A DNA stretch of 64,000 nt from Emcibacteraceae bacterium (GCA_021774795.1 JAJFIR010000029.1:1-64000), one strand, 5' to 3'; shown: positions 25,177 through 34,989, counted from the first letter of the stretch. Numbers and translations are program-made. Notes: a model not told the origin generated them from the letters alone.

Positions 25177-25860
25177 TTATACCCTGCCCCTGACAGGTAT
25201 GAGAGCACCATTAATGCCCGTTGATCTGTCTGACGCCAAAAATGCCATTACATTTACCAGCTCAGAAGGCGTAACCCATGAAGAAAAATCTCCTTGCGGC
25301 ATATCTGATCGGTTCTGTCGCGTATCAATTATAGAAGGTAAAATAGCGTTTACGGTCACGCTATCTGATTTCGTCTCTTCCGCTAGAGCCTCAGTGTATC
25401 TCATGACAGCGGATTTAGATATGCTGTATGCAGCCATTCCGCCTCCCGCCGTAATTGCTCCTATCGCCCCAATATTTATAACGCGCCCACAAATTGATTT
25501 TTTTAAATATTCCAGTGATGCACTCGTTATATTAAATACAGTTTTAAAGTTTATACTGATCATATTTTCTACATCAGCATACTGAGTTTCTTTTATTTCT
25601 TTAAATGTGAAACCGCCGGCAATATTGACTAAGACATCAATAGATTTATATCGATTGATCACTTGAGAAATTAACTTACTTACACATTCAGCATTTCCAA
25701 GATCGCATTTTTCTATCGGGAAATAATTTTTGCTTTCCACCGTCGTCTTTGTCCCGTGGTAAATACCCACAACATTTGCACCCAACTTTAAAAATTCTTC
25801 GACGGCTATTCGACCAACTGTGCCACCCGCACCGGTTATCAATACTGTTTTATTTTTCAT
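25177..25860 (-). CDS. Short-chain dehydrogenase, probable dihydropteridine reductase (QDPR-like)
   Basis: 227-residue SDR with the NAD(P) loop TGAGGTVG (9-16), NIAGG at 79-83 and the catalytic Tyr145-x3-Lys149. The usual catalytic Ser, 13 residues before the Tyr, is Ala132. As I recall, mammalian dihydropteridine reductase has the same Ser-to-Ala change (Ala133), and the same local pattern of GA followed by a Tyr-x3-Lys. After the active site it carries DTRQNRSDMPQGDFSSW, close to DTPMNRKSMPEADFSSW of the human enzyme. The gene sits with 15- and 13-base gaps between phhA and phhB. The three facts together suggest that it reduces quinonoid dihydropterin to tetrahydropterin with NAD(P)H. A generic SDR of another pathway remains possible, since MPxxDFSxW also occurs in other SDRs. 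Confidence 0.85.
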   Translation of the reverse strand: MKNKTVLITGAGGTVGRIAVEEFLKLGANVVGIYHGTKTTVESKNYFPIEKCDLGNAECVSKLISQVINRYKSIDVLVNIAGGFTFKEIKETQYADVENMISINFKTVFNITSASLEYLKKSICGRVINIGAIGAITAGGGMAAYSISKSAVMRYTEALAEETKSDSVTVNAILPSIIDTRQNRSDMPQGDFSSWVTPSELVNVMAFLASDRSTGINGALIPVRGRV

Positions 25861-25875
25861 GATTTTTACTCGAAT

Positions 25876-26793
25876 TTAAACGGGTGTCGCGCCGGAAGGT
25901 TTTCCCCCACGTTGCTGATATTCTTGCGTACCATGGTGATATACATGATCAACTTCCAGAACAGCGGGCGGCGCATATTGAAATGCCGGGCCAATCTTTT
26001 GATAAATTTGTTCGAACGGACGACCTTGTGTCAATTTAAATAATTCATCAAAGTCGTCAATTACGAAATAGCTCTGTTGCAGATCATCATGCTTGTAATC
26101 TGTTCTCATAACGCGGTCGACATTCAAATGAATTCTATTTGGTGATTTTGCCTCAAGCGAGTAACTGCTTTCCACCGCCGATGAAAGGATGCCGGCACCG
26201 TAAATTCGCATTCCTTTATCAGTATTAATGAGGCCAAATTCCACCGTGTACCAATAAAGGGCACTTAAGGCCTTCAAACGGTTATATTCAAGAGCTTTCC
26301 ATCCGGCTTTACCGTATTCTTCCATATAACGGGCAAAATTGGGGTCAGTTAACATTGGCACGTGGCCAAACACATCATGAAAAACATCCGGCAGTTCTAT
26401 ATATTTTTCCTCTTCTTCACTTCTGATAAAATTACCGGCCGGGAACCTTTTATTAGCAAGATGATAAAAGAATACGTGATCAGGCACCAGCTCAGGAACG
26501 GCAACGACGCTCCAGCCTGTTAGCGGGTCTAATATTTCATTTGTTTTATTGAAGTCGGGAACGCCTCCCTGATCGAAATCCAGAAGTTTTAACCCCTCGA
26601 AAAATTGATCGCAAGCCAGTCCAGGCAGAATATCCATTTGCCTTTTATATAACTTATCCCAATAGTTGTGCTCTTCTAATGAATATTGTTTCTGCTCTTT
26701 TTCAAGCCAATCATCACTTAAGTGATTGGGTTTCTTTAAACAAGCCATGAATACCGACGTTGAAGGTTCCGGCAATATAGAATAGTCATACAT
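25876..26793 (-). CDS. phhA: Phenylalanine 4-monooxygenase
   Basis: Iron- and tetrahydropterin-dependent hydroxylase turning phenylalanine into tyrosine. 305 residues, bacterial single-domain form. Iron ligands are visible: His139 and His144 in VFHDVFGHVP and Glu185 in WYTVEFGL. Other landmarks are LTGWSVVAVPELVP and RFPAGNFIRS. First gene of a three-gene operon with an SDR and phhB, divergent from an Lrp/AsnC regulator, with an inverted repeat in the shared promoter region. Confidence 0.97.
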   Translation of the reverse strand: MYDYSILPEPSTSVFMACLKKPNHLSDDWLEKEQKQYSLEEHNYWDKLYKRQMDILPGLACDQFFEGLKLLDFDQGGVPDFNKTNEILDPLTGWSVVAVPELVPDHVFFYHLANKRFPAGNFIRSEEEEKYIELPDVFHDVFGHVPMLTDPNFARYMEEYGKAGWKALEYNRLKALSALYWYTVEFGLINTDKGMRIYGAGILSSAVESSYSLEAKSPNRIHLNVDRVMRTDYKHDDLQQSYFVIDDFDELFKLTQGRPFEQIYQKIGPAFQYAPPAVLEVDHVYHHGTQEYQQRGGKPSGATPV

Positions 26794-26819
26794 ATCGTTT
26801 ACTCATATTAAGTTATATA

Positions 26820-26852
26820 ATTTTCAACATTATACCCCTTAATATTGAAAAT
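26820..26852. promoter_or_regulatory. Inverted repeat between phhA and the Lrp/AsnC gene
   Basis: ATTTTCAA at the left end mirrors TTGAAAAT at the right end, and inside them ATTA mirrors TAAT, so 12 of 13 positions per arm match, with a 7-base centre. It lies 27 bases before the phhA start and about 75 before the regulator. Size and position fit an operator for the divergent Lrp/AsnC-type regulator, probably responding to phenylalanine or tyrosine; the binding itself is inferred. Confidence 0.55.
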
Positions 26853-26927
26853 AATGCCCTTTATTTGACATTCGTGATATTTTAATTAAACATATGTTTC
26901 AAAATTTTACCTAATATGGAAGTTATG

Positions 26928-27389
26928 ATGAAAATATCGAAAACAGATCAAAAAATACTTATTGCAATGCAAAAGTCCCCTACTTTATCGCAGTCAGAAC
27001 TAGCCGATGAATTGGGCATGTCGCGAACCTCATGCTGGCGACATGTAAAAGATTTAGAAGACGAAGAAATTTTACAAGAACGAAAAGCGGAAATAAATGC
27101 TGAAAAAATAGGCCTGTCAATTCGCGCAAACTGCGTGATCAGCATCAATAACCATAGCAATGAAACAAGAGCCAAATTCGAAAAACATATTATAAGCATG
27201 GATAACGTTTTAGAGTGTTATGCCACGTCCGGCGGGAAGGACTACATGCTTACCGTAGTTGCACGTGATATAAAAGATTATTATGAAATGATGAGTTCGA
27301 CTATTTTGGACAATCCTACAATCGAGAGTTCACAAACAAGCTTCTTAATGAAAAAAATAAAAAGTACCCATATATTACCAATATCGTAA
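26928..27389 (+). CDS. Lrp/AsnC family transcriptional regulator
   Basis: 153 residues. N-terminal winged HTH (KISKTDQKILIAMQ, SQSELADELGMSRTSCWRHVKDLEDEEIL) and a C-terminal RAM/AsnC ligand-binding domain (VLECYATSGGKDYMLTVVARDIKDYYEMM). Divergent from the phhA operon across about 130 bases holding an inverted repeat, so the likely role is control of phenylalanine hydroxylation by an aromatic amino acid. Three in-frame ATGs (26916, 26925, 26928) are possible; GGAAG spacing favours the last. Confidence 0.9.
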   Translation: MKISKTDQKILIAMQKSPTLSQSELADELGMSRTSCWRHVKDLEDEEILQERKAEINAEKIGLSIRANCVISINNHSNETRAKFEKHIISMDNVLECYATSGGKDYMLTVVARDIKDYYEMMSSTILDNPTIESSQTSFLMKKIKSTHILPIS

Positions 27390-27643
27390 TTCACACATCG
27401 CCTTAAAGGAACGGATTCATTAATTCAAATAAGTGATTGATTTTTCTTCGTAATAAATATAGTCTATCTTTCGATTTTAGTAAATGTACCTTTTGAAGGG
27501 GTATGCTTAGAATTTTTAGAAGCCTTTTAAAGGAACGACTGTCTATTCTTAAGTTTCGTTTTCTTCTCAATGCGCATTACCAAGTCTAGGTTCGTCGAAC
27601 AGTTGGCGAATTTAAATAACACAATATTAAGGAAATAAAAAGA

Positions 27644-27850
27644 ATGGCTACTGGCACCGTTAAATGGTTTAACCCAAACAAAGGTTTTGGATTTATTGAA
27701 CCTGACCAAGGAGATAAAGATGTTTTCGTTCATATCTCTGCAGTCGAAAGAGCTGGCATTGACAGACTAAATGATGGACAAAAAGTTAGCTACGAAATCG
27801 TAGAAAGTCGTGGTAAAGAAGCTGCTGACGAACTAAAACTCGTTGACTAA
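27644..27850 (+). CDS. Cold-shock domain protein (CspA family)
   Basis: 68-residue single cold-shock domain that binds single-stranded nucleic acid. RNP1 (KGFGFIEP) and RNP2 (DVFVHISA) are intact, preceded by the family opening [14 protein letters not shown]. The preceding gap is about 250 bases; it has two copies of TTAAAGGAACG (27403 and 27527) and may include a long 5' leader, as is known for cold-induced csp genes. A strong hairpin follows the stop. Confidence 0.96.
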   Translation: MATGTVKWFNPNKGFGFIEPDQGDKDVFVHISAVERAGIDRLNDGQKVSYEIVESRGKEAADELKLVD

Positions 27851-27879
27851 TTAACTATCAGGTTACAAATTAAGAATAG

Positions 27880-27907
27880 GCAAAAGCCGTTTAATAGCGG
27901 CTTTTGC
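27880..27907 (+). terminator. Hairpin terminator after the cold-shock gene
   Basis: GCAAAAGCCG pairs perfectly with CGGCTTTTGC around an 8-base loop, 30 bases after the stop. There is no clean T-run after the stem, but the 3' arm itself carries four T and the next bases are T-rich, so it probably terminates or stabilises the csp message. Confidence 0.65.
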
Positions 27908-28002
27908 TACTCGATCTTTTGCATTTTTTCTATTTCATTCGCTTGAAAAAATCTGGTTTGCTACTACCATAATCTTACAACAAAGATAAAAAGGGTATCC
28001 TT

Positions 28003-28578
28003 ATGACGAAAATATTATTTTTCGCCGGTAGCGCACGAACAAACTCATTCAGTAAGAAATTGGCAAAAACTGCTTACAAGCTGGCTTGCGAAAAAGGCGT
28101 GAATGCGACTTTTATCAACTTAAAAGACTATCCCATGCCACTCTATAATGGTGACCTCGAAGATGAATTGGGCTTACCCGATAACGCAATTGCCCTTAAG
28201 AAACTATTTGCGGAACAGGCGGGATTTTTCATCACAAGCCCCGAATATAACAGTTCATTTACCCCGCTATTTAAAAATACCATTGACTGGATATCTCGCA
28301 CCAATCCGAATGATCCCGACATGGCTGATCCTTATAAAGGTAAAACAGCCGCAATTGCCGGTTCTTCGCCAGGAGGACTTGGTGGTATGCGCGTATTGGT
28401 ACCCCTTAGAATGCTGCTTGCTAATATCGGAATTCACGTGATGCCAACACAAATGGCTTTAAATTTTGCCGGTAAAGCTTTCGATGACAGTGGAAGCCTT
28501 ACTGATGAAAACCAACTGGGTATGTTGAACAAAACACTTGATGAATTAATAAACGTGACCCGTGCGTTAAAAAATTAA
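28003..28578 (+). CDS. NADPH-dependent FMN reductase family protein
   Basis: 191-residue flavodoxin-like fold. The FMN phosphate loop is FAGSARTNSFSKKLA (7-21), the second FMN contact is SPEYNSSFTPLFKNTIDWIS, and GSSPGGLGGMR is the third. It reduces FMN, quinones or chromate-like acceptors with NADPH. Its stop overlaps that of the converging fusion gene by four bases. Confidence 0.9.
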   Translation: MTKILFFAGSARTNSFSKKLAKTAYKLACEKGVNATFINLKDYPMPLYNGDLEDELGLPDNAIALKKLFAEQAGFFITSPEYNSSFTPLFKNTIDWISRTNPNDPDMADPYKGKTAAIAGSSPGGLGGMRVLVPLRMLLANIGIHVMPTQMALNFAGKAFDDSGSLTDENQLGMLNKTLDELINVTRALKN

Positions 28579-31500
28579 AGCCCTTCATTTCCTAATCTTT
28601 TAAAGGCTTTTTCCAGTTTTCTAAGAAAGATATCCGCTTCGTGAATGCCAAAAACCATTGGTGGCTTAGCCTTTAGCACATTTGCATAGGGACCGTCCGT
28701 AGAAAGAAGGACCGCATCATCCCGTAAATACTGAATTATGGCATCTGCTTCTTGTGGTGCACGTTCCCTTGTATCGCGGTCCTTAACCAGTTCAGCACCG
28801 ACAAACAACCCCGAGCCTCTCACGTCTCCTATTAACGATTGCCTATCCATCATATCTCTAAGTCCATCCAGTATATAATTTCCTGTTTCAAGTGCCCTTT
28901 GTTGTAGCCCCTCACCTTCAATAACATCCATTACTGCCAAGCCAACAGCGCAAGACACGGGATTGCCACCAAAGCTATTGAAATATTCCATACCGTTGGC
29001 AAACGCGTCGGCAATTTCACGTGTCGTAATGACCGCAGCCATGGGATGACCGTTACCAATGGGTTTTCCAAGGCATACTATATCGGGCACCACTCCTTGT
29101 CGTTGAAAACCCCACATATGATCCCCGACGCGGCCAAAACCGACTTGAACTTCGTCCGCTATACAAAGTCCACCTGCACTTCGGGTTTTGTCATAAGCCG
29201 CCTTCAAATATCCATCCGGATAAACCACTTGGCCGCCAACACCCGCAATTGATTCAGCAATGAATACCGCCGGTCCTTCACCGGTTTTTTCCACCAAATC
29301 AGCAATTTGTGCATCAACATCCGCTGCGTATTTTTCACCGTTATTATCGCCTAGACCCTTAAATTGACCTTGATAAGGGTCAGGAAATTCCGCGATTCTC
29401 ACATGCTCCGGGCATCCAATGCCGCCTTTCCGGTTAAATTTATAGGGGCTAATTTCAACGGTAGTGCTGGTATTGCCATGATATCCCCAGTCAACCACGA
29501 CCGTTGTTTGTCGACCTGTTTTATGACGAGCCAGACGTAATGCAAGCTCATTGGCTTCTGAACCAGAATTAACAAAAAACATTACAGAAAGTGGATTAGG
29601 CATTGTCGATAAAATGCGAGAAGCCAATTTATTAATACCGCTATATAAATAACGCGAGTTTGTGTTCAACAACCTGGCCTGGGCAGTAAGCGCATCCACG
29701 ACATGAGGATTACAATGCCCAACATGAGCGATGTTATTAACACAATCAAGAAACCCCCTACCCGTATGATCATATAAGTATGCTCCTCGGCCACGAACCA
29801 TATGAATGTGCTTGTTATAAGCAACACTTAAAGACGGCGCCAATAGTTCGGCGCGATTATTCATTATATCTTTTACAGAAACCGCGGATTTAACGAAGCT
29901 TTCCGGTGCTAGCTTCGTGATTAAATTGGCGTCCGGGCTGATATCATTCCACACATGCGCTACGGATGGTTCGCATGCGCCCGGAAAATTTCCGTCACTA
30001 GTGTCCAGTAAATCAGTAATAATTTGCAGGTGTAAATGGGTCGACCAGCCACCATTTTCTTTAATATTTCCAACAGTACTAATTTTTTGGCCAGCTTCTA
30101 CTGTATCACCGATTTTAAGCGCAATATCCGATAGGTGCCCGTAAAGAGTATAAAATACCGGACCATTATCGGTTAACTTATGTCTTAAGATCAAAGTATT
30201 ACCGAAATCATAGGCATCATTATTATTTGCTATGTTATGCACGGTTCCCGGTAATGGGCTATAAATGTTGCACCCTTCTTCTATCCAGAAATCTAGCGCA
30301 GTGTGGACTGTGCGCCTTTCTGGTCCAGCTAAACTTTGGCAACCGTCAAATTTAAATGCCGTACGGTTTTCCCCGTAACCACCAATTCCAAACAAGGCGT
30401 CGTTATCATTTAAAGTATCGATGACCCACTGATTATGTTTTTGCGGATCATTTATATATTCACTACCGGGTGCCCCTTCTGCTAGATCCATCATCATACG
30501 TGGCTCAGTATTCAAATCAAAATCAAAGAGTGAAGCTGCTTGACAGTTTATAAGCGTCTCTGCCACGGCGGCGTAATTTCTAGTCGCTCTGAAGCCGCCT
30601 GCTTTTCTTGCAAAGCATGCCAGAAAAGATAAATTAACGTCTTTCAAACGCTTTAAAGCCTTGATTGCCGGTGCTTGAGTGATTATTAAATATTCTTTGT
30701 GGGTATCGCTGCTGGCTTTCGTCACACGGTTTGACGAAATACAAACGCTCATCACCAAACGCATCGCCGCAAGATCGAACAAAATCTCAAGCTCATCTTC
30801 GGTTAACGCAAACTGTTTCGTATAACCGTCAATTACGGCATTTGAAACCGCGAACAGATCATCAACATCCAAAATTGCGTATGCCAGCACTATCGCAAGT
30901 TCATTAATTTGCTTAGCAAAAAGCATGTCCCCAAAATCTATTAGACCACTTATTTTATCGCCCTGAACAACGAGATTATAATCATTCGCATCGCTATGAA
31001 TAACCGCGGAGCGCATTTTTCTTAGTCGTGGCGCAACTTTTTGTTCGTATCTATCATAATAATATTCAATTAGTGATTTGACCTTCTTATCTTCAATGTC
31101 GTTTATATACTGTTTTGAAAAGAGTGCGTTGTCCAAATTCCACAAAAAATCCGGTTGATGGGCTTTAATGTGGCCAAAACTCTGCATCGCACTTGAAAAA
31201 CGACCCATAAAACGGCCCAAATCATAATAAAGGGCGACGCTTTTTGTTGCGCCGTTAAATATGTCTCCTTCTAAAAAACTTATCAGGCGAATACCGTAAC
31301 CGTCATGATCAAAAATTTCTTGGCCTTCTTTACCCTTCTTGACCGTGGGAATAGCCAAAGATGGGTCAAGCAGCGCCACATGGTTTAGAACCGCATTCTG
31401 AAATTCGATTAATTCGCGATCTTCTGCTTTATTAGCAACTTTTAGAACATATTCCCCATCGTTATTAATTAAGCGTGCGTTTTGATCCCTTTCGCTGACG

Positions 31501-31598
31501 AGCGGCTTTATGGTGCCGCCCTCATTAAAATAATCTTGTGCAATCTTGCTTAATTCCTCCGTTGAAAAAGCAGGGGGCTTGCTTTCAAAAACTTCCAT
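28575..31598 (-). CDS. Three-domain fusion: APH-type small-molecule kinase, M23 peptidase domain, class III phospho-lyase/aminotransferase
   Basis: 1007 residues. Residues about 20-330 are an APH/choline-kinase-like kinase with catalytic HSDANDYN (His201, Asp203, Asn208) and DFG (221-223). About 405-545 is an M23 (LytM) domain with zinc ligands His432 and Asp436 (HTALD) and the HLH pair 521-523; YGH at 486-488 is also present. About 575-1007 is a class III PLP enzyme with SGSEAN (678-683), Asp815 in [11 protein letters not shown] and Lys845 in [10 protein letters not shown]. This last sequence is that of ethanolamine-phosphate / 5-phosphohydroxylysine phospho-lyases (ETNPPL/PHYKPL), whose partner in animals is the APH-type hydroxylysine kinase. 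I infer that the protein phosphorylates an amino alcohol or hydroxylysine-like substrate and then eliminates phosphate and ammonia. The M23 part has intact ligands yet there is no signal peptide, so its job inside the cell is unclear. Confidence 0.9.
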   Translation of the reverse strand: MEVFESKPPAFSTEELSKIAQDYFNEGGTIKPLVSERDQNARLINNDGEYVLKVANKAEDRELIEFQNAVLNHVALLDPSLAIPTVKKGKEGQEIFDHDGYGIRLISFLEGDIFNGATKSVALYYDLGRFMGRFSSAMQSFGHIKAHQPDFLWNLDNALFSKQYINDIEDKKVKSLIEYYYDRYEQKVAPRLRKMRSAVIHSDANDYNLVVQGDKISGLIDFGDMLFAKQINELAIVLAYAILDVDDLFAVSNAVIDGYTKQFALTEDELEILFDLAAMRLVMSVCISSNRVTKASSDTHKEYLIITQAPAIKALKRLKDVNLSFLACFARKAGGFRATRNYAAVAETLINCQAASLFDFDLNTEPRMMMDLAEGAPGSEYINDPQKHNQWVIDTLNDNDALFGIGGYGENRTAFKFDGCQSLAGPERRTVHTALDFWIEEGCNIYSPLPGTVHNIANNNDAYDFGNTLILRHKLTDNGPVFYTLYGHLSDIALKIGDTVEAGQKISTVGNIKENGGWSTHLHLQIITDLLDTSDGNFPGACEPSVAHVWNDISPDANLITKLAPESFVKSAVSVKDIMNNRAELLAPSLSVAYNKHIHMVRGRGAYLYDHTGRGFLDCVNNIAHVGHCNPHVVDALTAQARLLNTNSRYLYSGINKLASRILSTMPNPLSVMFFVNSGSEANELALRLARHKTGRQTTVVVDWGYHGNTSTTVEISPYKFNRKGGIGCPEHVRIAEFPDPYQGQFKGLGDNNGEKYAADVDAQIADLVEKTGEGPAVFIAESIAGVGGQVVYPDGYLKAAYDKTRSAGGLCIADEVQVGFGRVGDHMWGFQRQGVVPDIVCLGKPIGNGHPMAAVITTREIADAFANGMEYFNSFGGNPVSCAVGLAVMDVIEGEGLQQRALETGNYILDGLRDMMDRQSLIGDVRGSGLFVGAELVKDRDTRERAPQEADAIIQYLRDDAVLLSTDGPYANVLKAKPPMVFGIHEADIFLRKLEKAFKRLGNEGL

Positions 31599-31749
31599 AA
31601 TTTAACCTTAAATGATGCAGATTATTCCTCAGCGCACAATAACAGGCATTTCCTTCCCTGTAAATTTGAAATGCCGCGAATTTAAAATATTTATTCACGG
31701 TAACTTACTGATTTGTATGGATAATATTTATCCGAAATTTAAAATAAAA

Positions 31750-31765
31750 TGGCATGATAATTGCA
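31750..31765 (+). promoter_or_regulatory. Sigma-54 (-24/-12) promoter of the FlaEY-like gene
   Basis: TGGCATGATAATTGCA fits the sigma-54 consensus TGGCACG-N4-TTGCA with one substitution (C to T) and correct spacing between GG and GC. It ends 34 bases before the ATG at 31800, so the leader would be short and include the AAGGTG ribosome site. In Caulobacter, class III flagellar genes use this kind of promoter. Confidence 0.65.
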
Positions 31766-31799
31766 ACATTAATACATTCATTACAAAGGTGATTATGAT

Positions 31800-34700
31800 A
31801 TGTCTGATGAGAGTACATTTCAAATTTTTAATTTCGATGCAAATTTGCTTGGTGCATATTACGGTGCAAGGCAGCAAACAACATCGTTATTAACACTCCC
31901 TTCGGTTCCATCAAACGTGTCATTGAATAAAACCAATAATGCAATCACACCCTGGGATCAGGATTTAGCCATTGAGCAGGAAAGATTCGCCGATAATAAT
32001 TCGGCGACCAATCTTTATAAGCTGCTCACGAAAGATTATACTGCGATCCAGAACAAGACCAATTTTATTGATCGCCTGGATCCCTCTGTACGAAAATCTG
32101 ATCTTGACGTCGATAGCAAGGGTTTGTTTACGATTTATAATGCCATAAAAGATTTAAAAACTATCGCCGATTACGCCGGTGACCCCAGGACATCGGAAAC
32201 AAGACTGCAAGAACTAGATGAATTATTCCAATCGGGGCTCGCGCAGATTAAGGATTTTATTAATACCGAAGATTTCGAGGACCTGACACTTCTATTCGGT
32301 GAAAAATCAAACACACTAACCAGTAAAGTGGGTTTAGGCAAAAAACAGTTTGACTATATCGGCCCACAAATACATGTAGGTAAAATAAACGACCCGATCA
32401 GCACATTAGCAGGTGGGGAAACTTTTACCATCACCATCACGAAAGACACCACGATATCAGGTATTACATCTAAAGTGACTGAAAATTTTAATATTACCGT
32501 TCCGGTACTTGAGGAAGATAGAACGCTTGAAGTATTGCTCGCTCGTATAAATTCAAAGATTCAAGAAACCAAAACCACTAATAATGATGGCGACGAAATA
32601 CCATTATTTAATACAAGGTTTTTTGCAGAAGAAATTGAACCAAACACCTTTGCACTGAGAATTAAAACCGATTTCGCTGAAGACATGAGCTTTTCTGCCA
32701 CTGATACGCAGCCTGCTATTTACGTTACCGGAAATACCAATACAATTAATAACTTAACAAAACTGGTTGACGCTGATATTCCGAAAACCTCATTCCTCAC
32801 CAAACTGACAAACATAGACGCCGTTGACGTGACCAGAGAGTTCCATCAATCCATATTTTCGGACGCGAGGGAAGCATTACTTGTTCCAGAAGAAACCGCA
32901 TCAACGCTTGTTGAAAACCCCCTTCTTAGAGCGGCCGAAACAATTTCAAACGCCATTGCTAGCGACAGTAAAGGAAATGTTTATGTCGTGGGAAGTACCG
33001 ACGGACGATTTGCCAACCATCTGAATACTTCCGAAGACGGAGATGCCTATCTCAATAAATATGACGCCAGCGGAAAACTCCTCTGGAGCCGTCTTGTTGG
33101 AAGTCAAGGCGAAGGAACGAGTTACGCAATAGCAATAGACGCGGGTGATAATGTAATCATAGCCGGGCAAGCTGATAAATTATCAAAAGGTGATAGTAAT
33201 GACCCGCTCGCCACAAGCGACAATATATTTGAAGGGCAAGATAGTTTTGTTGTTAAATATAACAACGTGGGTACGCAGCAATGGACATATCTCAACGATA
33301 AGTACGGAACAGACGCGGCACTGTCTCTTACCACCGATAGTAACGGTGATGTCTATGTGACCGGTAAGAAAAATTCTGTCGAACTGTCTGAAACAATATT
33401 GTCAGGAAATGATAATGCCTATGTTTTAAAGTTAAGCGGATCAAACGGCGCGCAAGCCGATTATGTAGAAATTGGATCGTCAACAGAAGATTTTGGTCAG
33501 GCTGTATCGGTCGCATCAGACGGTAATATCGTCGTCGCCACTCATGAAAACGGTCATTTTATACTGCAAAAACTGGATAAAGATGACCTAAGCAGTGAAT
33601 TATGGTCATACGATTTTGGTGATCTGGGTAACGGCAGCAATATCAATAATATCGCCGTTGAAGGAAACAGGATTTATGTTTCCGGTAGTAGCGCAAATAG
33701 CCTGATCGGTGGTGGCACAGAAATTGATGCGCCTCTTGGAGATCTTGATAATTTTGTTTTGGCACTTGACGATTTGGGTGGAAGTGCGTCTGCTGACTGG
33801 ACAAAATTCATAGGCAGCGATCAAACTGACAACCACGGCGAGATAACGGTTTCCGGTGGAAAAATATACATGTCGGGCACAACATCAGGCGTGGTCGATG
33901 GATCAAGCAAACAGGGAACAACAGATAGCTTTGCAACAAAAATAGACGCGACTACTGGTGCAACTGATTGGATAAAACAATTGGGCCTCTCGACAGAAAA
34001 TCGAAGCGCTAGCGGCGTAACATTTGCAACTCTTGGAACTTCGGTCCTTACAAAGTTAGGTCTGCCCATCGGTGAATTTGCGGATGACGAAAAAAGAAAT
34101 GTTCTAACGCAAACCACTGCCCGCGCTGGTGATTATTTTTATGTAAAGGTTAATAATTTTTCAACAAAGAAAATTGAAATCAAGGAAGGGGACACATACA
34201 GAACCCTTGCGAACCGGATCAACCAGGCTTCTTTCAGATATATAAAAGCCAGTGTCTCATTTAATTCCGGTACCAGCTCAAGTGCGGATGCAACAGAAGA
34301 AAAAAAATTTGATGCCAAGGCTATTATAGCGGAAAAGCTAAAGCAAATTCAAGATGAACGAAATGGTGTCGTCACTGAAGAGACATTTAAGGTTGCGAAA
34401 CCGAACCTGGCCGGAAACACATTAAAAATTGCCAGTCAGGACGGCGGAAGGATTGAGATAATAGCCGGGCGCGGTGAAAAAGATGCTCTTAAAAAATTGG
34501 GTCTTGAGCCTACATTAATATTATCCTCTGAAGAACTTTTTGACCTTGAAAAGGAGGAAAGCTCGAGTAATGACAAGAAAATAGGCGGTGTGTTTGCCTT
34601 TAAATTGGATGACCGCTTTTCTCTTCTGGATAAACGCGACGCCCGATATGTGGCACAGGAACTCTTATTTTCAATAAGGGTCGTTCAAGCGGCATACCGA

Positions 34701-34865
34701 TCATTAACATTTGATCCGTTGGCAGAGCAAATCAAACAGGATGCATTAAAAAACGGCAATAACGGCCCCGTGCCACCCTATTTACAAAAACAACTTGCCA
34801 ATTATCAGGATGGGTTGAATAGAATTAGCGCCATAGTGCCGCAAGGTGGCGGCATAATTACTTAA
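31800..34865 (+). CDS. FlaEY-like protein with SBBP-type beta-propeller repeats
   Basis: 1021 residues, no Sec or Tat signal. About 1-380 is a helical/beta region with an odd opening (FQIFNFDANLLGAYYGARQQ). About 380-740 is made of SBBP-like repeats, each with a core like AIASDSKGNVYVVGSTDG, TTDSNGDVYVTGKK and VASDGNIVVA, which should fold as a beta-propeller. About 740-1021 has LysM-like or flagellin-hypervariable stretches such as IEIKEGDTYRTLANRINQ and ends in a helical segment (RDARYVAQELLFSIRVVQAAYRSL) that resembles flagellin/hook-protein tails. From memory, this plan matches the Caulobacter flagellin accessory protein FlaEY, but that is recollection and not a search. The -24/-12 promoter supports a flagellar role. 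No flagellar gene is nearby. Confidence 0.75.
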   Translation: MSDESTFQIFNFDANLLGAYYGARQQTTSLLTLPSVPSNVSLNKTNNAITPWDQDLAIEQERFADNNSATNLYKLLTKDYTAIQNKTNFIDRLDPSVRKSDLDVDSKGLFTIYNAIKDLKTIADYAGDPRTSETRLQELDELFQSGLAQIKDFINTEDFEDLTLLFGEKSNTLTSKVGLGKKQFDYIGPQIHVGKINDPISTLAGGETFTITITKDTTISGITSKVTENFNITVPVLEEDRTLEVLLARINSKIQETKTTNNDGDEIPLFNTRFFAEEIEPNTFALRIKTDFAEDMSFSATDTQPAIYVTGNTNTINNLTKLVDADIPKTSFLTKLTNIDAVDVTREFHQSIFSDAREALLVPEETASTLVENPLLRAAETISNAIASDSKGNVYVVGSTDGRFANHLNTSEDGDAYLNKYDASGKLLWSRLVGSQGEGTSYAIAIDAGDNVIIAGQADKLSKGDSNDPLATSDNIFEGQDSFVVKYNNVGTQQWTYLNDKYGTDAALSLTTDSNGDVYVTGKKNSVELSETILSGNDNAYVLKLSGSNGAQADYVEIGSSTEDFGQAVSVASDGNIVVATHENGHFILQKLDKDDLSSELWSYDFGDLGNGSNINNIAVEGNRIYVSGSSANSLIGGGTEIDAPLGDLDNFVLALDDLGGSASADWTKFIGSDQTDNHGEITVSGGKIYMSGTTSGVVDGSSKQGTTDSFATKIDATTGATDWIKQLGLSTENRSASGVTFATLGTSVLTKLGLPIGEFADDEKRNVLTQTTARAGDYFYVKVNNFSTKKIEIKEGDTYRTLANRINQASFRYIKASVSFNSGTSSSADATEEKKFDAKAIIAEKLKQIQDERNGVVTEETFKVAKPNLAGNTLKIASQDGGRIEIIAGRGEKDALKKLGLEPTLILSSEELFDLEKEESSSNDKKIGGVFAFKLDDRFSLLDKRDARYVAQELLFSIRVVQAAYRSLTFDPLAEQIKQDALKNGNNGPVPPYLQKQLANYQDGLNRISAIVPQGGGIIT

Positions 34866-34989
34866 TCCGTTTGGCAAAATTTAAATATTTTATTCTTCTT
34901 CCATATCGCAACATATTCTATTTATTGTTAAGCGAACTCATTTGAACTAACATAAGTTTAGTTTTAATTACCCCAGAGAGTCCTCCATC

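Noticed and set aside
31612-31893. 93-residue ORF before the FlaEY-like gene
   Set aside because: It overlaps the start of the FlaEY-like gene by about 94 bases in another frame, has no ribosome site and no protein-like composition, and it would cover the sigma-54 promoter.
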